The notes under the pieces are model-generated. The model was not told the DNA's origin, did not search any database, and worked only from the letters and a program-made list of their open reading frames with translations. A program made the position numbers and the translations under genes. Positions 43,747 through 53,051 of a DNA stretch of 64,000 nt are shown piece after piece. Position 1 is the first letter of the stretch; every line of letters begins with the position of its first letter. Source of the DNA: Syntrophobotulus glycolicus DSM 8271 (lineage in GTDB: Bacteria > Bacillota > Desulfitobacteriia > Desulfitobacteriales > Syntrophobotulaceae); assembly GCF_000190635.1 (NCBI RefSeq), contig NC_015172.1:496001-560000 (forward strand). Direction: 5' to 3'.

Positions 43747-45177
43747 ATGCTTAGAGATGTCACAACAAACATTACTGACGGATTGCTCGGACTGGCAACC
43801 GAAAAGGGCGAGGGTGTCCATGTGAAAATCGGTGTCTCCCCCGTTACGTCGGACACGCCTATCATCATTACGGGCAACATGACGGCGGCGAAAATCAAGG
43901 AACGCCTCGGCCTGAGCCCGCTTGCTGACAAGGTCATGGATTCGGTGGAGAACGGTTCCAACCGGATTTACTGCATCCCGGTCTCGGCATCCACGGCAGG
44001 AAGCCGGGGAATGGTCGAAAAGACAGGCACGGGCTCGGGTTCCCTAACCGCTGACGGGAGTCCTTACAATGCCTTTGACGTAATTGTCAGAATCACCGGG
44101 CAAGGCCGCAGAAATACCGCCCTGTTCGTGTATTCGATTGATGGCGGGTACAGCTATTCCGACGAGTCCACCGTGCCGCTGACGGGAGCCTTCGAAATCC
44201 CCCTGACGGGCCTGACTGTGACGTTTACGGAAGGTGCGCAGCCGAATGAGGAGACATCCTTCCTTGTGGGCGACGTCTTCCGTTTCAAGACAACGGCCCC
44301 CACCATGACCAACGCCGACGCGCTGGCGGCCATTGACAAGCTCAAGAACTTCAACGAGCCCTATGAATTGGTTCATATCGTCGGGGAATCGCAGAAAGCA
44401 TTATGGTCGGCGGTATCGGAGCAGCAGCGGGAGCTCGCGGCAACCTATCACAAGCCCCTCCTCTTTGTGCTTGAGGCATACGTCCCGGACAACGAGGAGG
44501 ATGTCGCCGACTACGCCTTGAGGCTTGAGGCCGACAAGAAGGACATCAAGAACACCGACATTCAGGTCGTGGCAGCGCGCTCCCTCTATGTCGGCATGGA
44601 CGGCATCACAAGGGAAATCAACAACGCCGGAATCGTGTGCGGCCTGTACTCCAAGACCAAAGTTCATCAGAGTATCGGCAAGACCCGGGACACGGCGGGC
44701 ATGGGAATCTCTAAAAGCAAGATGCTAGAGCTCCGGCCCGCGGGGATTGAGGAATATATCGAGCTGCTTGATGCCGCAAAATACCTCACCTTCCGGGAAT
44801 ACGACGGGCTTGAGGACTACTTTGTCACCAATGCTCGCGTGATGTCCCCGGACGGCTCGGATTACCGTTATGCCGAGGATGTCCGGGTCAAGAACAAAAT
44901 CATCAAGGAAGTCCGCAAAGAGGGCCTTCAGCTCTTGCAGGACGACATCGACCTTGAAGATATGCAAAACGAGCTCGAAACAAGGGCGAAGTTCATGCAG
45001 ACTCCTCTCGACGAGATGGTCAAGCTGAAGGAAATCTCCTCGGCCACAATCACAGTCCCGGAAGGACAGGACATCATCACGACCGAGAAAATGCCCGTCA
45101 CCATCCGCTATGTGTCCAGAGGATACATCAGGGAAATCGAAGTCGACCTCGGCAGAACGAAGCCGAGCGCAAGCTAA
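43747..45177 (+). CDS. Contractile tail sheath protein (Mu gpL-like)
   Basis: 476 residues; C-terminal sheath pattern (LTFREYDGLEDYFVTNARVMSPDGSDYRYAEDVRVKNKIIKEVRKEGLQLLQDDIDLE). Shows that the phage is a myophage with a contractile tail. Followed by the tube gene. Confidence 0.9.
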   Translation: MLRDVTTNITDGLLGLATEKGEGVHVKIGVSPVTSDTPIIITGNMTAAKIKERLGLSPLADKVMDSVENGSNRIYCIPVSASTAGSRGMVEKTGTGSGSLTADGSPYNAFDVIVRITGQGRRNTALFVYSIDGGYSYSDESTVPLTGAFEIPLTGLTVTFTEGAQPNEETSFLVGDVFRFKTTAPTMTNADALAAIDKLKNFNEPYELVHIVGESQKALWSAVSEQQRELAATYHKPLLFVLEAYVPDNEEDVADYALRLEADKKDIKNTDIQVVAARSLYVGMDGITREINNAGIVCGLYSKTKVHQSIGKTRDTAGMGISKSKMLELRPAGIEEYIELLDAAKYLTFREYDGLEDYFVTNARVMSPDGSDYRYAEDVRVKNKIIKEVRKEGLQLLQDDIDLEDMQNELETRAKFMQTPLDEMVKLKEISSATITVPEGQDIITTEKMPVTIRYVSRGYIREIEVDLGRTKPSAS

Positions 45178-45196
45178 GAAAGGAGGCTTGATTAGG

Positions 45197-45634
45197 ATGT
45201 CATTGAAAGTAAACGGCAAAACATACGATTGGGCCGACGTCGATATTAAGCTCCCGGGTCTCACGATTGAGTTTCAGGAAATTTCCTACGACGACGAGCT
45301 GGAAAAGGAGCTCGCCTACGGCAAGGGTCAGAAACCGAGAGGCTACGGAGAAGGCAACTACAAGGCCGAAGGCAAGGTCAGCCTCCTCCGCGACGATTAT
45401 GACGCGCTGCTTGACTACTGCAAAAGCAAAGGGACACCGCTCTTCAAGCTGGTCATCCCGAAGATTGTCGTCTCCTACGCCAACGAGGGAGACCGCACAA
45501 GGAGCGATGTGCTCAATACCGTCACGTTCACCAAACGCAGCAACAAGGCGGCGCAGGGAGACAAAAGCATCAAGGTTGACCTTGACATGCTTATCGTGGA
45601 CGGAATCGAGAGCGACGGCGTTAAAGCCCTGTAA
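45197..45634 (+). CDS. Tail tube protein (Mu gpM-like)
   Basis: 145 residues, ATG behind AAAGGAGGCTTGATTAGG. Beta-rich tube subunit (LKVNGKTYDWADVDIKLPGLTIEFQEISYDDELEKELAYG, KVDLDMLIVDGIESDG). Position after the sheath supports this. Confidence 0.85.
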   Translation: MSLKVNGKTYDWADVDIKLPGLTIEFQEISYDDELEKELAYGKGQKPRGYGEGNYKAEGKVSLLRDDYDALLDYCKSKGTPLFKLVIPKIVVSYANEGDRTRSDVLNTVTFTKRSNKAAQGDKSIKVDLDMLIVDGIESDGVKAL

Positions 45635-45668
45635 TATCTCAAAATAAATGTCAAAGGAGGATTATGCA

Positions 45669-46049
45669 ATGGAAGACAAGAGCATCAAAACCAACGAGGC
45701 CGAGGTTAAAAAAGGCGGGTCTGGAGCACTTAACACCGAGGAGCTCAAGACAAAACACGGCAAGGTTTATCAGCTTGATTTAACCCTCACCCCGGACGAT
45801 GACACGGAGATTGAGGTCTCCTATATCTTCAAGAAGCCGACCACGGCGAGCTATGACCGTTATGTTAAGACGGCGGCCAACGGAATGACGAAGGCGCTCA
45901 AGACCTTCATGTTTGACAACATCATCCCTGAGCACCGCGACAGATTGGAGGCCGACCTTGAGGAATACCCGGCCCTTACCTTGAGCGCGGGCGAAAAGCT
46001 GCTCTCCATGCTCGGGCTGTCTAAGACCGCAAATTTAATGAAGCTGTAG
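45669..46049 (+). CDS. Tail assembly chaperone, upstream frame
   Basis: 126 residues, ATG behind AAAGGAGGATTATGCA (the earlier ATG at 45648 lacks a site). Pattern like DUF6848/gp41-type chaperones. It ends at a stop just after the slippery heptamer AAATTTA (46031-46037), where a -1 shift would join it to the next frame. Works on the tape measure during tail building. Confidence 0.85.
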   Translation: MEDKSIKTNEAEVKKGGSGALNTEELKTKHGKVYQLDLTLTPDDDTEIEVSYIFKKPTTASYDRYVKTAANGMTKALKTFMFDNIIPEHRDRLEADLEEYPALTLSAGEKLLSMLGLSKTANLMKL

Positions 46050-46255
46050 AAGAGCAGCTCGGGAGGGTGAGGACGGACTTTGTTGAGGCGGCGACGCTTG
46101 AGATTTACAGGTTCGTCCCCCCTGCTCTTCTGCCGGATAATATCGGGGAGCTGCATTTTGATGAATTCCTTGCGCTCCTCGCCCGGGCAAGGTACATCGA
46201 AGAGGTTGAGGAGGACATTGTTGCGAGAGCTATCTCGAAGGTGTTCTCGGAATAA
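46037..46255 (+). CDS. Tail assembly chaperone, -1 frameshift extension
   Basis: Frame open from 46025 to the stop at 46255 in the -1 phase relative to the upstream chaperone. The fused product would read through AAT at 46037 (N-E-A-V-E-E-Q-L-G-R-V...) and have about 195 residues. A free-standing GTG at 46067 has no good ribosome site. The heptamer A-AAT-TTA is in the correct phase for tandem slippage. Confidence 0.82.
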   Translation, partial: NEAVEEQLGRVRTDFVEAATLEIYRFVPPALLPDNIGELHFDEFLALLARARYIEEVEEDIVARAISKVFSE

Positions 46256-46258
46256 AAA

Positions 46259-46284
46259 ACCGACCTCTTTATCAAAGGGTCGGT
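46259..46284. terminator. Hairpin terminator for the antisense membrane-protein gene
   Basis: ACCGACC/GGTCGGT stem (46259-46265 with 46278-46284); on the minus strand it is followed by six T. It overlaps the stop codon of the minus-strand gene and lies directly after the chaperone stop on the plus strand. Confidence 0.75.
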
Positions 46285-46511
46285 GTTTGTCTGGTAATCC
46301 ATGCTTTATATAGTTTGGTCGCGTTCCTCCCGGCCTGGAAGATGCTCTCTTTGTCCTTGTCCTTCTGCCTTCCCATCGTGTTTTGATGGCCTACCCATAA
46401 GGCATAGGGAATCGTATAGACCATAAGCGGAACATATACAAGGACGGAGATGGCAGCTCCGGCGCACAGGGCGAATATGAGAACTTTGAGCATTACGATT
46501 ATCAAGGTCAT
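46272..46511 (-). CDS. Small two-helix membrane protein encoded antisense in the tail operon (moron candidate)
   Basis: 79 residues: hydrophobic segments at about 3-24 (LIIVMLKVLIFALCAGAAISVLV) and 26-40 (YVPLMVYTIPYALWV), then a basic soluble tail. Ribosome site AAAGGAGGGATTACC. It has its own extended -10 promoter and terminator, and lies between chaperone and tape-measure genes against the direction of the operon. That is the pattern of a moron, an added gene expressed from the lysogen. Its function is unknown; immunity or superinfection exclusion is a guess. Confidence 0.8.
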   Translation of the reverse strand: MTLIIVMLKVLIFALCAGAAISVLVYVPLMVYTIPYALWVGHQNTMGRQKDKDKESIFQAGRNATKLYKAWITRQTPTL

Positions 46512-46531
46512 GGTAATCCCTCCTTTGCCTA

Positions 46532-46540
46532 ATTATACCA
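46532..46540 (-). promoter_or_regulatory. Extended -10 promoter of the antisense gene
   Basis: On the minus strand TGGTATAAT, a perfect -10 box with the TGn extension; the -35 region is weak. Lies about 20 bases before the gene. Confidence 0.7.
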
Positions 46541-46562
46541 TACGAAAGGGGTGAGGAATAGT

Positions 46563-49001
46563 GTGAGCTTAGAATCCGTTTTCAAGCTGTCCCTCATTAT
46601 GAACATGGTCGACCACCTGACAGGCCCGATGGGCCGTGTGCAGTCTTCGGTCGGCGGCTCTGTCTCGAAGCTTCAGAGCATGGAGCAGACCTTCGGCGAC
46701 ATGACCAAGACCGGGGCGGCGATGGCGGGTATCGGCGCACAGATAACCGCCTCAGCTCTCGCCCCGGTGGAGGCAACCTTCGCGACAAAAAGGGCTCTCG
46801 GTGAGCTTGCCTCGGTGGGCGTCAAAGACCTCGGCGTCCTTGAGGATGCGGCGCGCAGCTTCTCCGAACAGTGGGCCGGGACATCGAAAGCCGACTTCAT
46901 CACGGCGGCCTATGACATCAAGAGCGGCATCTCCTCCCTTACGGATGCGGGCGTCGCCGGGTATACGGAGCTTGCAGGTATCACCGCGAAGGGAACAAAG
47001 TCCAGCATCGCGGAGATGACAAACCTCTTCGCCACGGGTTACGGCATATACAAGAACTTCTATTCCGACCTTTCGGATATGGAGTTCGGGGAAGTGTTCT
47101 CGGCGGGGATTGCGGCTTCGGTCAAGAACTTCAAGACCACGGGCTCAGGGATGGCACAAGCGATTCAGACCCTCGGGGCCTCGGCAACGACGGCCAACGT
47201 GCCCCTTGAGGAGCAGCTCTCTATATTGGGTATGCTTCAGGCCACAATGAGCGGAGCCGAGGCGGGAACGAAATACAAAGCTTTCCTCCGCTCGGCTGTC
47301 AAAGGCGGCGAGGAGCTCGGCCTCAAGTTCACGGACGCGAACAACCAGCTCCTCTCTATGCCGGAAATCCTCGGTAAACTCCGGGGCAAGTTCGGAGAGA
47401 CGATGGACGCAGCCGAAAAAATGCAACTGCAAAAAGCTTTCGGTGATACGGAGGCGGTCGCCCTCATTGACCTCATGTACTCCAAGACGGGAGACTTGCA
47501 GAACAACATCCTCGGCCTTTACTCGTCGATGGGCGAAGGAGTCGGGGCCGCCCGGGAAATGGCGTCGGCTATCAACGACACGGAGCCCGAGAAGTACCAG
47601 CGGTTACAGCAACGCATCCAGAACGTCAAGGAGTCCATCGGCAACAGCCTCCTCCCCACCGTCAACGAACTGCTCGGCAGGGGCGAGGAAGTCCTGACAA
47701 AGGTTGGCTCATGGATTGAGAAGAATCAGGAGCTCGTCAAAGTCATCATGATTATTGTGCTCGCACTGGGAGGCTTCCTGATGGTGGCCGGGACGACAAT
47801 CGCGGTCGTCGGCGGCGTGGGGCTTGTGTTCACCAAGACGGCGGGACTTGCGACAGGTTTTTACCGGGCGATACGGGGAATCCCCGACCTGCTTACAACT
47901 ATCCAAATAAAGGCCCTGTATGCCGGGGACGGTCTAAAGAGAGGCTTCAGCGCGGTTAAGACCTTTGCCTCGTCGGCGGTTACTGGCATCAGAAACGTCG
48001 CCGTCAATATCGCAAGCATGGCGAGGACGGCAGCCATTAACGGGGTCACGGCATTAAAGAACATGGCCCTCGGCCTTGTGGGGATGGCAAAGCAAGCAAT
48101 CACGACGGCGGTGACAGCGATGCCCGAGCTTATCGCCTCGGTGTGGAGCTTCACGGCGGCCCTGCTCGCGAATCCTATCACGTGGATTATTATAGGCATC
48201 GTCGCTTTAGTGGCCGCGATTATTCTACTCTGGCGGAATTGGGACTCGGTGGTCTCGTGGATACAAGGCGTTTGGAACGGCTTCGTCAACGGCATAAAGG
48301 CCGGGTTTGACTGGATTCGGAATCTCTTCTCGGGGATGCCGACCTGGCTGCAAATAGCAATCGCCGCATTCCTGCCGTTCATAGGGATTCCGATGCTCAT
48401 TATCACGCATTGGGACTCAATAGTCGCCTTCTTCTCGAATATGTGGACCCGCATCAAGGAAGGCTTTGTCAACGGCATCAATGCAATCAAGGAATTCTTT
48501 ATGGGTGTTCCGGCGTTCTTCAGGGAAAGCGGCGCGAGAATCATCGACACCCTCGTTGAAGGCATCAAGAGCGCGGCCATGAAGCCCGTCGAGGCGGTAA
48601 AAGGCATCTTCCAGAAGGTTAGAAAGCTTCTTCCGTTCTCGGATGCGAAGGAAGGGCCTCTCGCGGAGCTGACGCTTTCGGGGCACAGGACAATGTCCAC
48701 GCTGGCGCAGGGCATCGAACAGGGTGCAGACCTCCCGGCTCAAGCCGTGGAGAAGGGGCTCGGCAAAATTGACACGACAGGAGGCCGGGAGCCTGTCAAG
48801 AAGGTCAACCTCAAGGAAATCTCCCGGGAGAAAGAAACATCGGAGACGACCACGGAAAGAGACAGGCGCATCATCATCGAGAAACTGCTCCTAAACGTGG
48901 ACTTCTCCAAAATCAAAGAGCTCCCGCTGCTCCTCAAGCTCCTCAAGGAGATTGAGGACTACGTCAACAGCAACGGGCTCGTCGCTGAAGGGGAGGGATA
49001 A
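46563..49001 (+). CDS. Tail tape measure protein
   Basis: 812 residues from GTG 46563 behind AAAGGGGTGAG. N-terminal core of the phage tape-measure family (FATKRALGELASVGVKDLGVLEDAARSFSEQWAG, GAEAGTKYKAFLRSAVKGGEELG), long helices, two clusters of membrane-like segments (about 395-430 and 535-620), C-terminal coiled coil. Sets tail length and may form the pore for DNA entry. Confidence 0.93.
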   Translation: MSLESVFKLSLIMNMVDHLTGPMGRVQSSVGGSVSKLQSMEQTFGDMTKTGAAMAGIGAQITASALAPVEATFATKRALGELASVGVKDLGVLEDAARSFSEQWAGTSKADFITAAYDIKSGISSLTDAGVAGYTELAGITAKGTKSSIAEMTNLFATGYGIYKNFYSDLSDMEFGEVFSAGIAASVKNFKTTGSGMAQAIQTLGASATTANVPLEEQLSILGMLQATMSGAEAGTKYKAFLRSAVKGGEELGLKFTDANNQLLSMPEILGKLRGKFGETMDAAEKMQLQKAFGDTEAVALIDLMYSKTGDLQNNILGLYSSMGEGVGAAREMASAINDTEPEKYQRLQQRIQNVKESIGNSLLPTVNELLGRGEEVLTKVGSWIEKNQELVKVIMIIVLALGGFLMVAGTTIAVVGGVGLVFTKTAGLATGFYRAIRGIPDLLTTIQIKALYAGDGLKRGFSAVKTFASSAVTGIRNVAVNIASMARTAAINGVTALKNMALGLVGMAKQAITTAVTAMPELIASVWSFTAALLANPITWIIIGIVALVAAIILLWRNWDSVVSWIQGVWNGFVNGIKAGFDWIRNLFSGMPTWLQIAIAAFLPFIGIPMLIITHWDSIVAFFSNMWTRIKEGFVNGINAIKEFFMGVPAFFRESGARIIDTLVEGIKSAAMKPVEAVKGIFQKVRKLLPFSDAKEGPLAELTLSGHRTMSTLAQGIEQGADLPAQAVEKGLGKIDTTGGREPVKKVNLKEISREKETSETTTERDRRIIIEKLLLNVDFSKIKELPLLLKLLKEIEDYVNSNGLVAEGEG

Positions 49002-49003
49002 TC

Positions 49004-49597
49004 TTGATATTTGTCGACGACAGTTCGATTAAAGTGAGCGGGGTTATCCTCCCCGGCCTCATCAAGAGTATAGAGGTCAGGGATGACGCTCTCATCGAAG
49101 AGCAGACAGTCGAAGGGAGCTCCGCGAAGGCGAAACAGGCAGAGGGGTACGAGGACGCAAAGGTGACGATTGAGCTCATCCTAGAAGACGGCCCCAACGC
49201 CACGAGGAAAGAGAAGCTCGACAAGATACAAAACCTTTTCAAAAAGGCAGGACAGGAGAAGCCTGTCGTTCATGAAATCATCAACGAGCACACGGCAGCG
49301 CGCCGGGTCAAGAAGGTCATCTTCAAGAGCCTCAGCTCGAAGGAGGAAAGCAAAAAGGAGCAGCTCACGGTGAGCCTTGAGTTCTGGTCGTACAATCCAA
49401 TGACCATCACGGCGACAAAATCCAAGAGCGGCAGCTCGCAGACGAGCACCTCATCGGCGGTAAGCAAGCTCGACCCGGCATATCAAAGCTATTTGAGCGG
49501 CAGCCGGGGGACGGCTCCCAAGACCAACAACTCCCCCGCTGTGGATGACGTAAGCACGACGGCCTATGCGAACAGGCTCTCAATGATGCCGTACTAA
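49004..49597 (+). CDS. Baseplate/tail protein (Mu gp43-position)
   Basis: 197 residues, TTG start behind GAAGGGGAGGGATAATC. N-terminal beta part (VEGSSAKAKQAEGYEDAKVTIELILEDG) and a Ser/Thr-rich tail. DUF6046-like; the position is that of the Mu N protein. Exact role not clear. Confidence 0.65.
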   Translation: MIFVDDSSIKVSGVILPGLIKSIEVRDDALIEEQTVEGSSAKAKQAEGYEDAKVTIELILEDGPNATRKEKLDKIQNLFKKAGQEKPVVHEIINEHTAARRVKKVIFKSLSSKEESKKEQLTVSLEFWSYNPMTITATKSKSGSSQTSTSSAVSKLDPAYQSYLSGSRGTAPKTNNSPAVDDVSTTAYANRLSMMPY

Positions 49598-49613
49598 GGA
49601 AGTGATTCTAAGA

Positions 49614-50369
49614 GTGGAAACGGCTGAATTATTCTATCCCGAAATCAGCGTAGAGCTCGGGAAATACACCTTCAGGGAAGGCGTAGAAATCGAGGTTTAT
49701 TCAAGCAAAGACAGTTACTTTGATTGGGCGAAGGTGAGGTTTACCCGGCAGTTCAAAGAGAAGCTCACTCTCGACGTCAAAGAAAAGGCCCTCATCCAGC
49801 TCGGTTACAACGGGGTTTTCGACGATGTCTTCGAAGGATATATCACCAAGCCGTATGACAGCGGCGGTTACATGAACGAAATCCTCCTCAAGGACGACAT
49901 GATTCTCCTTGAGGAAACGGCCATTAACAACACGTTTTTAGATGCGACGCCGCAGGAGATTATCTCCTTTTGCCTCGCAAAGGCCGGGGTTCAGAAGATG
50001 AAGCTTTCGGCGGCGGCACATCCGGCAAAGGCGCGAATCCCCATCTTTCAAAAGAACGTGGTCTCGGTCATTAACGAGATACACGCCGCATGGGGAATCG
50101 CTGAGAAGTTTTTCTTTTCGGGCGGAGTCTTCTATTGGGGAGAGAAGCCCGAACAAACAAAGGTTTTCTCGTTTGAGTACGGGACGAACATCATCACCCT
50201 CAACAGGCCGGGGGGCGTGTGGGAACTCGAAACGGTCTCCGCACCGTTCATCAAGCACTCGCACAAAATAAGCGTTTCACACCCGCAGGTGTCCGGCGAG
50301 TTCGAGGTCAAGAAGGTCGTCTTTACTACCAACGAGGCGGGGTTCATCCGCACCTACATCTATTTTTAA
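49614..50369 (+). CDS. Baseplate hub protein (Mu gp44/gpP-like)
   Basis: 251 residues, GTG start after TAAGGAAGTG. Hub pattern: FTRQFKEKLTLDVKEKALIQLGYNGVFDDVFEGYITKPY, FCLAKAGVQKM. Size smaller than Mu gp44, but content and order fit a late-control/hub protein. Confidence 0.75.
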   Translation: METAELFYPEISVELGKYTFREGVEIEVYSSKDSYFDWAKVRFTRQFKEKLTLDVKEKALIQLGYNGVFDDVFEGYITKPYDSGGYMNEILLKDDMILLEETAINNTFLDATPQEIISFCLAKAGVQKMKLSAAAHPAKARIPIFQKNVVSVINEIHAAWGIAEKFFFSGGVFYWGEKPEQTKVFSFEYGTNIITLNRPGGVWELETVSAPFIKHSHKISVSHPQVSGEFEVKKVVFTTNEAGFIRTYIYF

Positions 50370-50386
50370 CCGAAGGAGGGAGAGCA

Positions 50387-50671
50387 ATGCTTGAGGAAAT
50401 GGTCAAAAGTGTAATAGCAAAGCAGCTCGCCGCCGACTTCCCTCACTTGCAGCTCCCCGGCCTTATGCGTGCAAGGGTCACAAGAGCAGCGTCCACGGGC
50501 GAGTGGTACGAATACAGCCTCAAGATTCTTGACAAAACGGGCGAGATTGACGAACGCTTCCCGGAGATTCCCGGAGTGCTTTCCAAGGTAAACGTCGAGC
50601 TCGGGAAAACCGTCGCGGTCGGCCTTCTGTACGGTGAGCTCAATCCGTGCATTATCGGGGAGGTGGTTTGA
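50387..50671 (+). CDS. Small baseplate-associated protein (gp45-position)
   Basis: 94 residues, ATG behind AAGGAGGGAGAGCA. Beta-rich (LPGLMRARVTRAASTGEWYEYSLKILDKTGEIDERFPEIPGV, GKTVAVGLLYGELNPCIIGEV), OB-fold like. Takes the place of the Mu spike gene gp45, but is much shorter; no spike tip is visible. Confidence 0.6.
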   Translation: MLEEMVKSVIAKQLAADFPHLQLPGLMRARVTRAASTGEWYEYSLKILDKTGEIDERFPEIPGVLSKVNVELGKTVAVGLLYGELNPCIIGEVV

Positions 50672-51084
50672 TGGCAGGGTTAAACGACACAGACATTAAG
50701 CTTGACCCCTCGTGGCAGCTCACCCAGGCGGCCACTGGCGACGCGCCTCTTGTGTCCGGGTTCGACTGCATCATGCAGGACATCCGGCTTGAGGCTATGA
50801 CACAGGCGGGCGAGCTCTTCTATGATACTGAGTGGGGATGGTCGCTTCTCGACTTCGTGCAGAGCGAGGACGACGAGCTCACCATCATAGAGGTCGGGGA
50901 GCGCATAAGAGAAAAGCTTGAAAGAAGAGAAATCGTCGACTCTGAGACCATCTCAACCGAGGTAAAGCTTGAGGATGACGCGCTCAAGGTGTTCACTACC
51001 TTTTGCTTTATCGGGGATTCTCAGACCTACAGCGTGAGCGTCACGGTCGACAGGGTAAATGTGGAGGTGATTGAAATTGATTGA
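50671..51084 (+). CDS. Baseplate wedge protein, gp25/DUF2634-like (Mu gp46)
   Basis: 137 residues; GELFYDTEWGWSLLDFVQSEDDELTIIEVGERIREKLERREIVDSE is the gp25-like lysozyme-fold pattern. Start overlaps the stop of the gene before. Confidence 0.85.
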   Translation: MAGLNDTDIKLDPSWQLTQAATGDAPLVSGFDCIMQDIRLEAMTQAGELFYDTEWGWSLLDFVQSEDDELTIIEVGERIREKLERREIVDSETISTEVKLEDDALKVFTTFCFIGDSQTYSVSVTVDRVNVEVIEID

Positions 51085-52207
51085 TGAAAAGGTTCTTGAC
51101 GAGATTCTTCCCGTCCCGGACATCGAGAAGCTCAAGGAGGAGACGGTCGCGCAGCTTAAAAGCGAGGGCTTCTCAATAACGAACTTCAGCTCGGGCGGCA
51201 TCTTTTACACCCTCTTGATGATAGTCCTCCGCATCCGCATCGAGCTCATCAACCTCCTCCGCCGTGTGCTCAATAACATGTTTGTCGCTCATGCTGAGGG
51301 GATATGGCTCAAGCTCAAAGCGGCGGACTTCGGCAAGAAACAAAAGGAAGCCCTCAAAACGCAAGGCTATGTCACTGTGACAAGGGGAGAAGGCGCGGAG
51401 GCCGTTCGCATTGCCAAAGGGCACGTCTTCAAGACCATCAAGGACGTCAACGGCGAGGAGCTCCGATTCTTTGTCCTGAAGGATACCGTCCTTCAGAAGG
51501 GCGCGGAGACGGTCGGCGTCCTCGTGGAGGCCGAACGGGAGGGCTCAAGGTACAATGTACCACCCGGGCAGATAACGCGCTCCCTGACGCATTTAGAGGG
51601 CGGCTGCACGGTCTCCAATGGTTCTGACTGGATAGTCCGGGAAGGCAGCGACATTGAGGACGTTGAGAGCCTCCGGGAGCGCACCCTCCGCTCGTGGTCT
51701 GAGCTTGCCACAAGGCCCATCGCCGAGAAGTATCAAAACGCTTGTGAACAGGTTCCGGGCGTGCTCTTTGTCAAGGTGAACGATATGCACCCGAGAGGTC
51801 AAGGAACGGTCGACATCATCGTCACAGGGACGGCGGGAGAAGCGACGGAGGGCCTCCTTGCACAGGTGCGGGCCGAGGTCGACAAGATTATCGGCAACTA
51901 TGACGACGTGCTCGTGAAGAGCTCTACGACCATAGAGCAGCCTGTCTCCGTAACCGTGACCATCCCGGACACCGTTTCGGATGACGGCATCGCCGACAGC
52001 GTGAAGGCTGCTATCTCGGAGCTGCTTCAGATACGGAAAAACCGGGAGCTCAACGAGCTCACTCACGCCGACATCGTCCACGCTGTCAAAAGCAAGGTCG
52101 CATCCGTCCGCAATGTCAAGGTTACGGTTCCAAGTGAGGACGTCTTCCTTGACAGCGACAAGGTCATCATCCTCGGTGAGGTATCGGTGACAGTGGAAAG
52201 GACGTGA
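51077..52207 (+). CDS. Baseplate J-like protein (Mu gp47)
   Basis: 376 residues, TTG start with GGAGGTG eight bases upstream. Baseplate J pattern: FVAHAEGIWLKLKAADFGKKQKEALKTQGYVTVTR, DIEDVESLRERTLRSWSELATRPIAEKYQNACEQVPGV, GTVDIIVTGTAGEA. Forms the wedge ring. Confidence 0.92.
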   Translation: MIDEKVLDEILPVPDIEKLKEETVAQLKSEGFSITNFSSGGIFYTLLMIVLRIRIELINLLRRVLNNMFVAHAEGIWLKLKAADFGKKQKEALKTQGYVTVTRGEGAEAVRIAKGHVFKTIKDVNGEELRFFVLKDTVLQKGAETVGVLVEAEREGSRYNVPPGQITRSLTHLEGGCTVSNGSDWIVREGSDIEDVESLRERTLRSWSELATRPIAEKYQNACEQVPGVLFVKVNDMHPRGQGTVDIIVTGTAGEATEGLLAQVRAEVDKIIGNYDDVLVKSSTTIEQPVSVTVTIPDTVSDDGIADSVKAAISELLQIRKNRELNELTHADIVHAVKSKVASVRNVKVTVPSEDVFLDSDKVIILGEVSVTVERT

Positions 52208-52211
52208 GGCG

Positions 52212-53051
52212 ATGGCGAGATTTGAGAGGTTCGGCGAGTACATGTTCAGCCTCCTCTTTACTCCGCTGAGGAAAGGGAAAAAGGCAGCGAATCAGTTCTA
52301 TATCTTTTTCAAGGTCGTCGGGAAGCTGTTTGACGACACCAAGAGGGACATCTTCCGGGTGCGGGCCGAGTCAATGGTCATCAGCGCAAGCGAGGTCATG
52401 CTCCCGGAACACGGTAAAGACCGGGAAATGCCCCGGCTCAAGGGCGAGGATGCCGAAGCCTACAGGACACGGCTTTCCATGAAGGCCATTATCGCGGAGC
52501 AGGCCGGGACAAGGCCGGGCGTCCTCCTTGCCCTCAAGGCTCTCGGATATGAACAATCCTACATAGAGCCGTTTTATAAGACAGACCCGGAGAGATGGGC
52601 TGAGTTTATCATCTTCCTCCGGGGCAAGAATCCGAGTGGCGTCAATGACATCCGCATCATAGACGCCGAGGTGATGAAGGTCAAGGAAGCGAGTGCAAAG
52701 CCTAACTACGGTGTGGACAGCGGAAACGTCATCGGAATCCGTTCCAAGGAGCAGACGGGATTTTCCCGTTATCCCCTTTGCGGGACTATCGTGTGCGGCG
52801 TCTTCCCGATCGCGGTGTGTGTCGGCCATATGGTCGCCTCGGCGGGCGTGGCTCAGTCCCAAAGCGGCGGAGCTATCAAGGATTATCCTCTGACAGGCCG
52901 GACAATGACATCGCGGAGGATATACCACGAGGAGAATTGTTCGCTTTATTATGGCTTTGATTCCGTCTCGGAGGTCAAGTCTTCGGCCCGCGATGGTGAA
53001 GTGACTTATCCTCTCGCATCAGAGAAAACCATGACGAAAGGAGATGAATGA
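52212..53051 (+). CDS. Tail protein I-like/DUF2313 baseplate protein (Mu gp48-like)
   Basis: 279 residues; links fibre to baseplate. N-terminal helical part (NQFYIFFKVVGKLFDDTKRDIFRVRAESMVI), then a beta part with Cys residues. Order after the J protein supports the call. Confidence 0.75.
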   Translation: MARFERFGEYMFSLLFTPLRKGKKAANQFYIFFKVVGKLFDDTKRDIFRVRAESMVISASEVMLPEHGKDREMPRLKGEDAEAYRTRLSMKAIIAEQAGTRPGVLLALKALGYEQSYIEPFYKTDPERWAEFIIFLRGKNPSGVNDIRIIDAEVMKVKEASAKPNYGVDSGNVIGIRSKEQTGFSRYPLCGTIVCGVFPIAVCVGHMVASAGVAQSQSGGAIKDYPLTGRTMTSRRIYHEENCSLYYGFDSVSEVKSSARDGEVTYPLASEKTMTKGDE

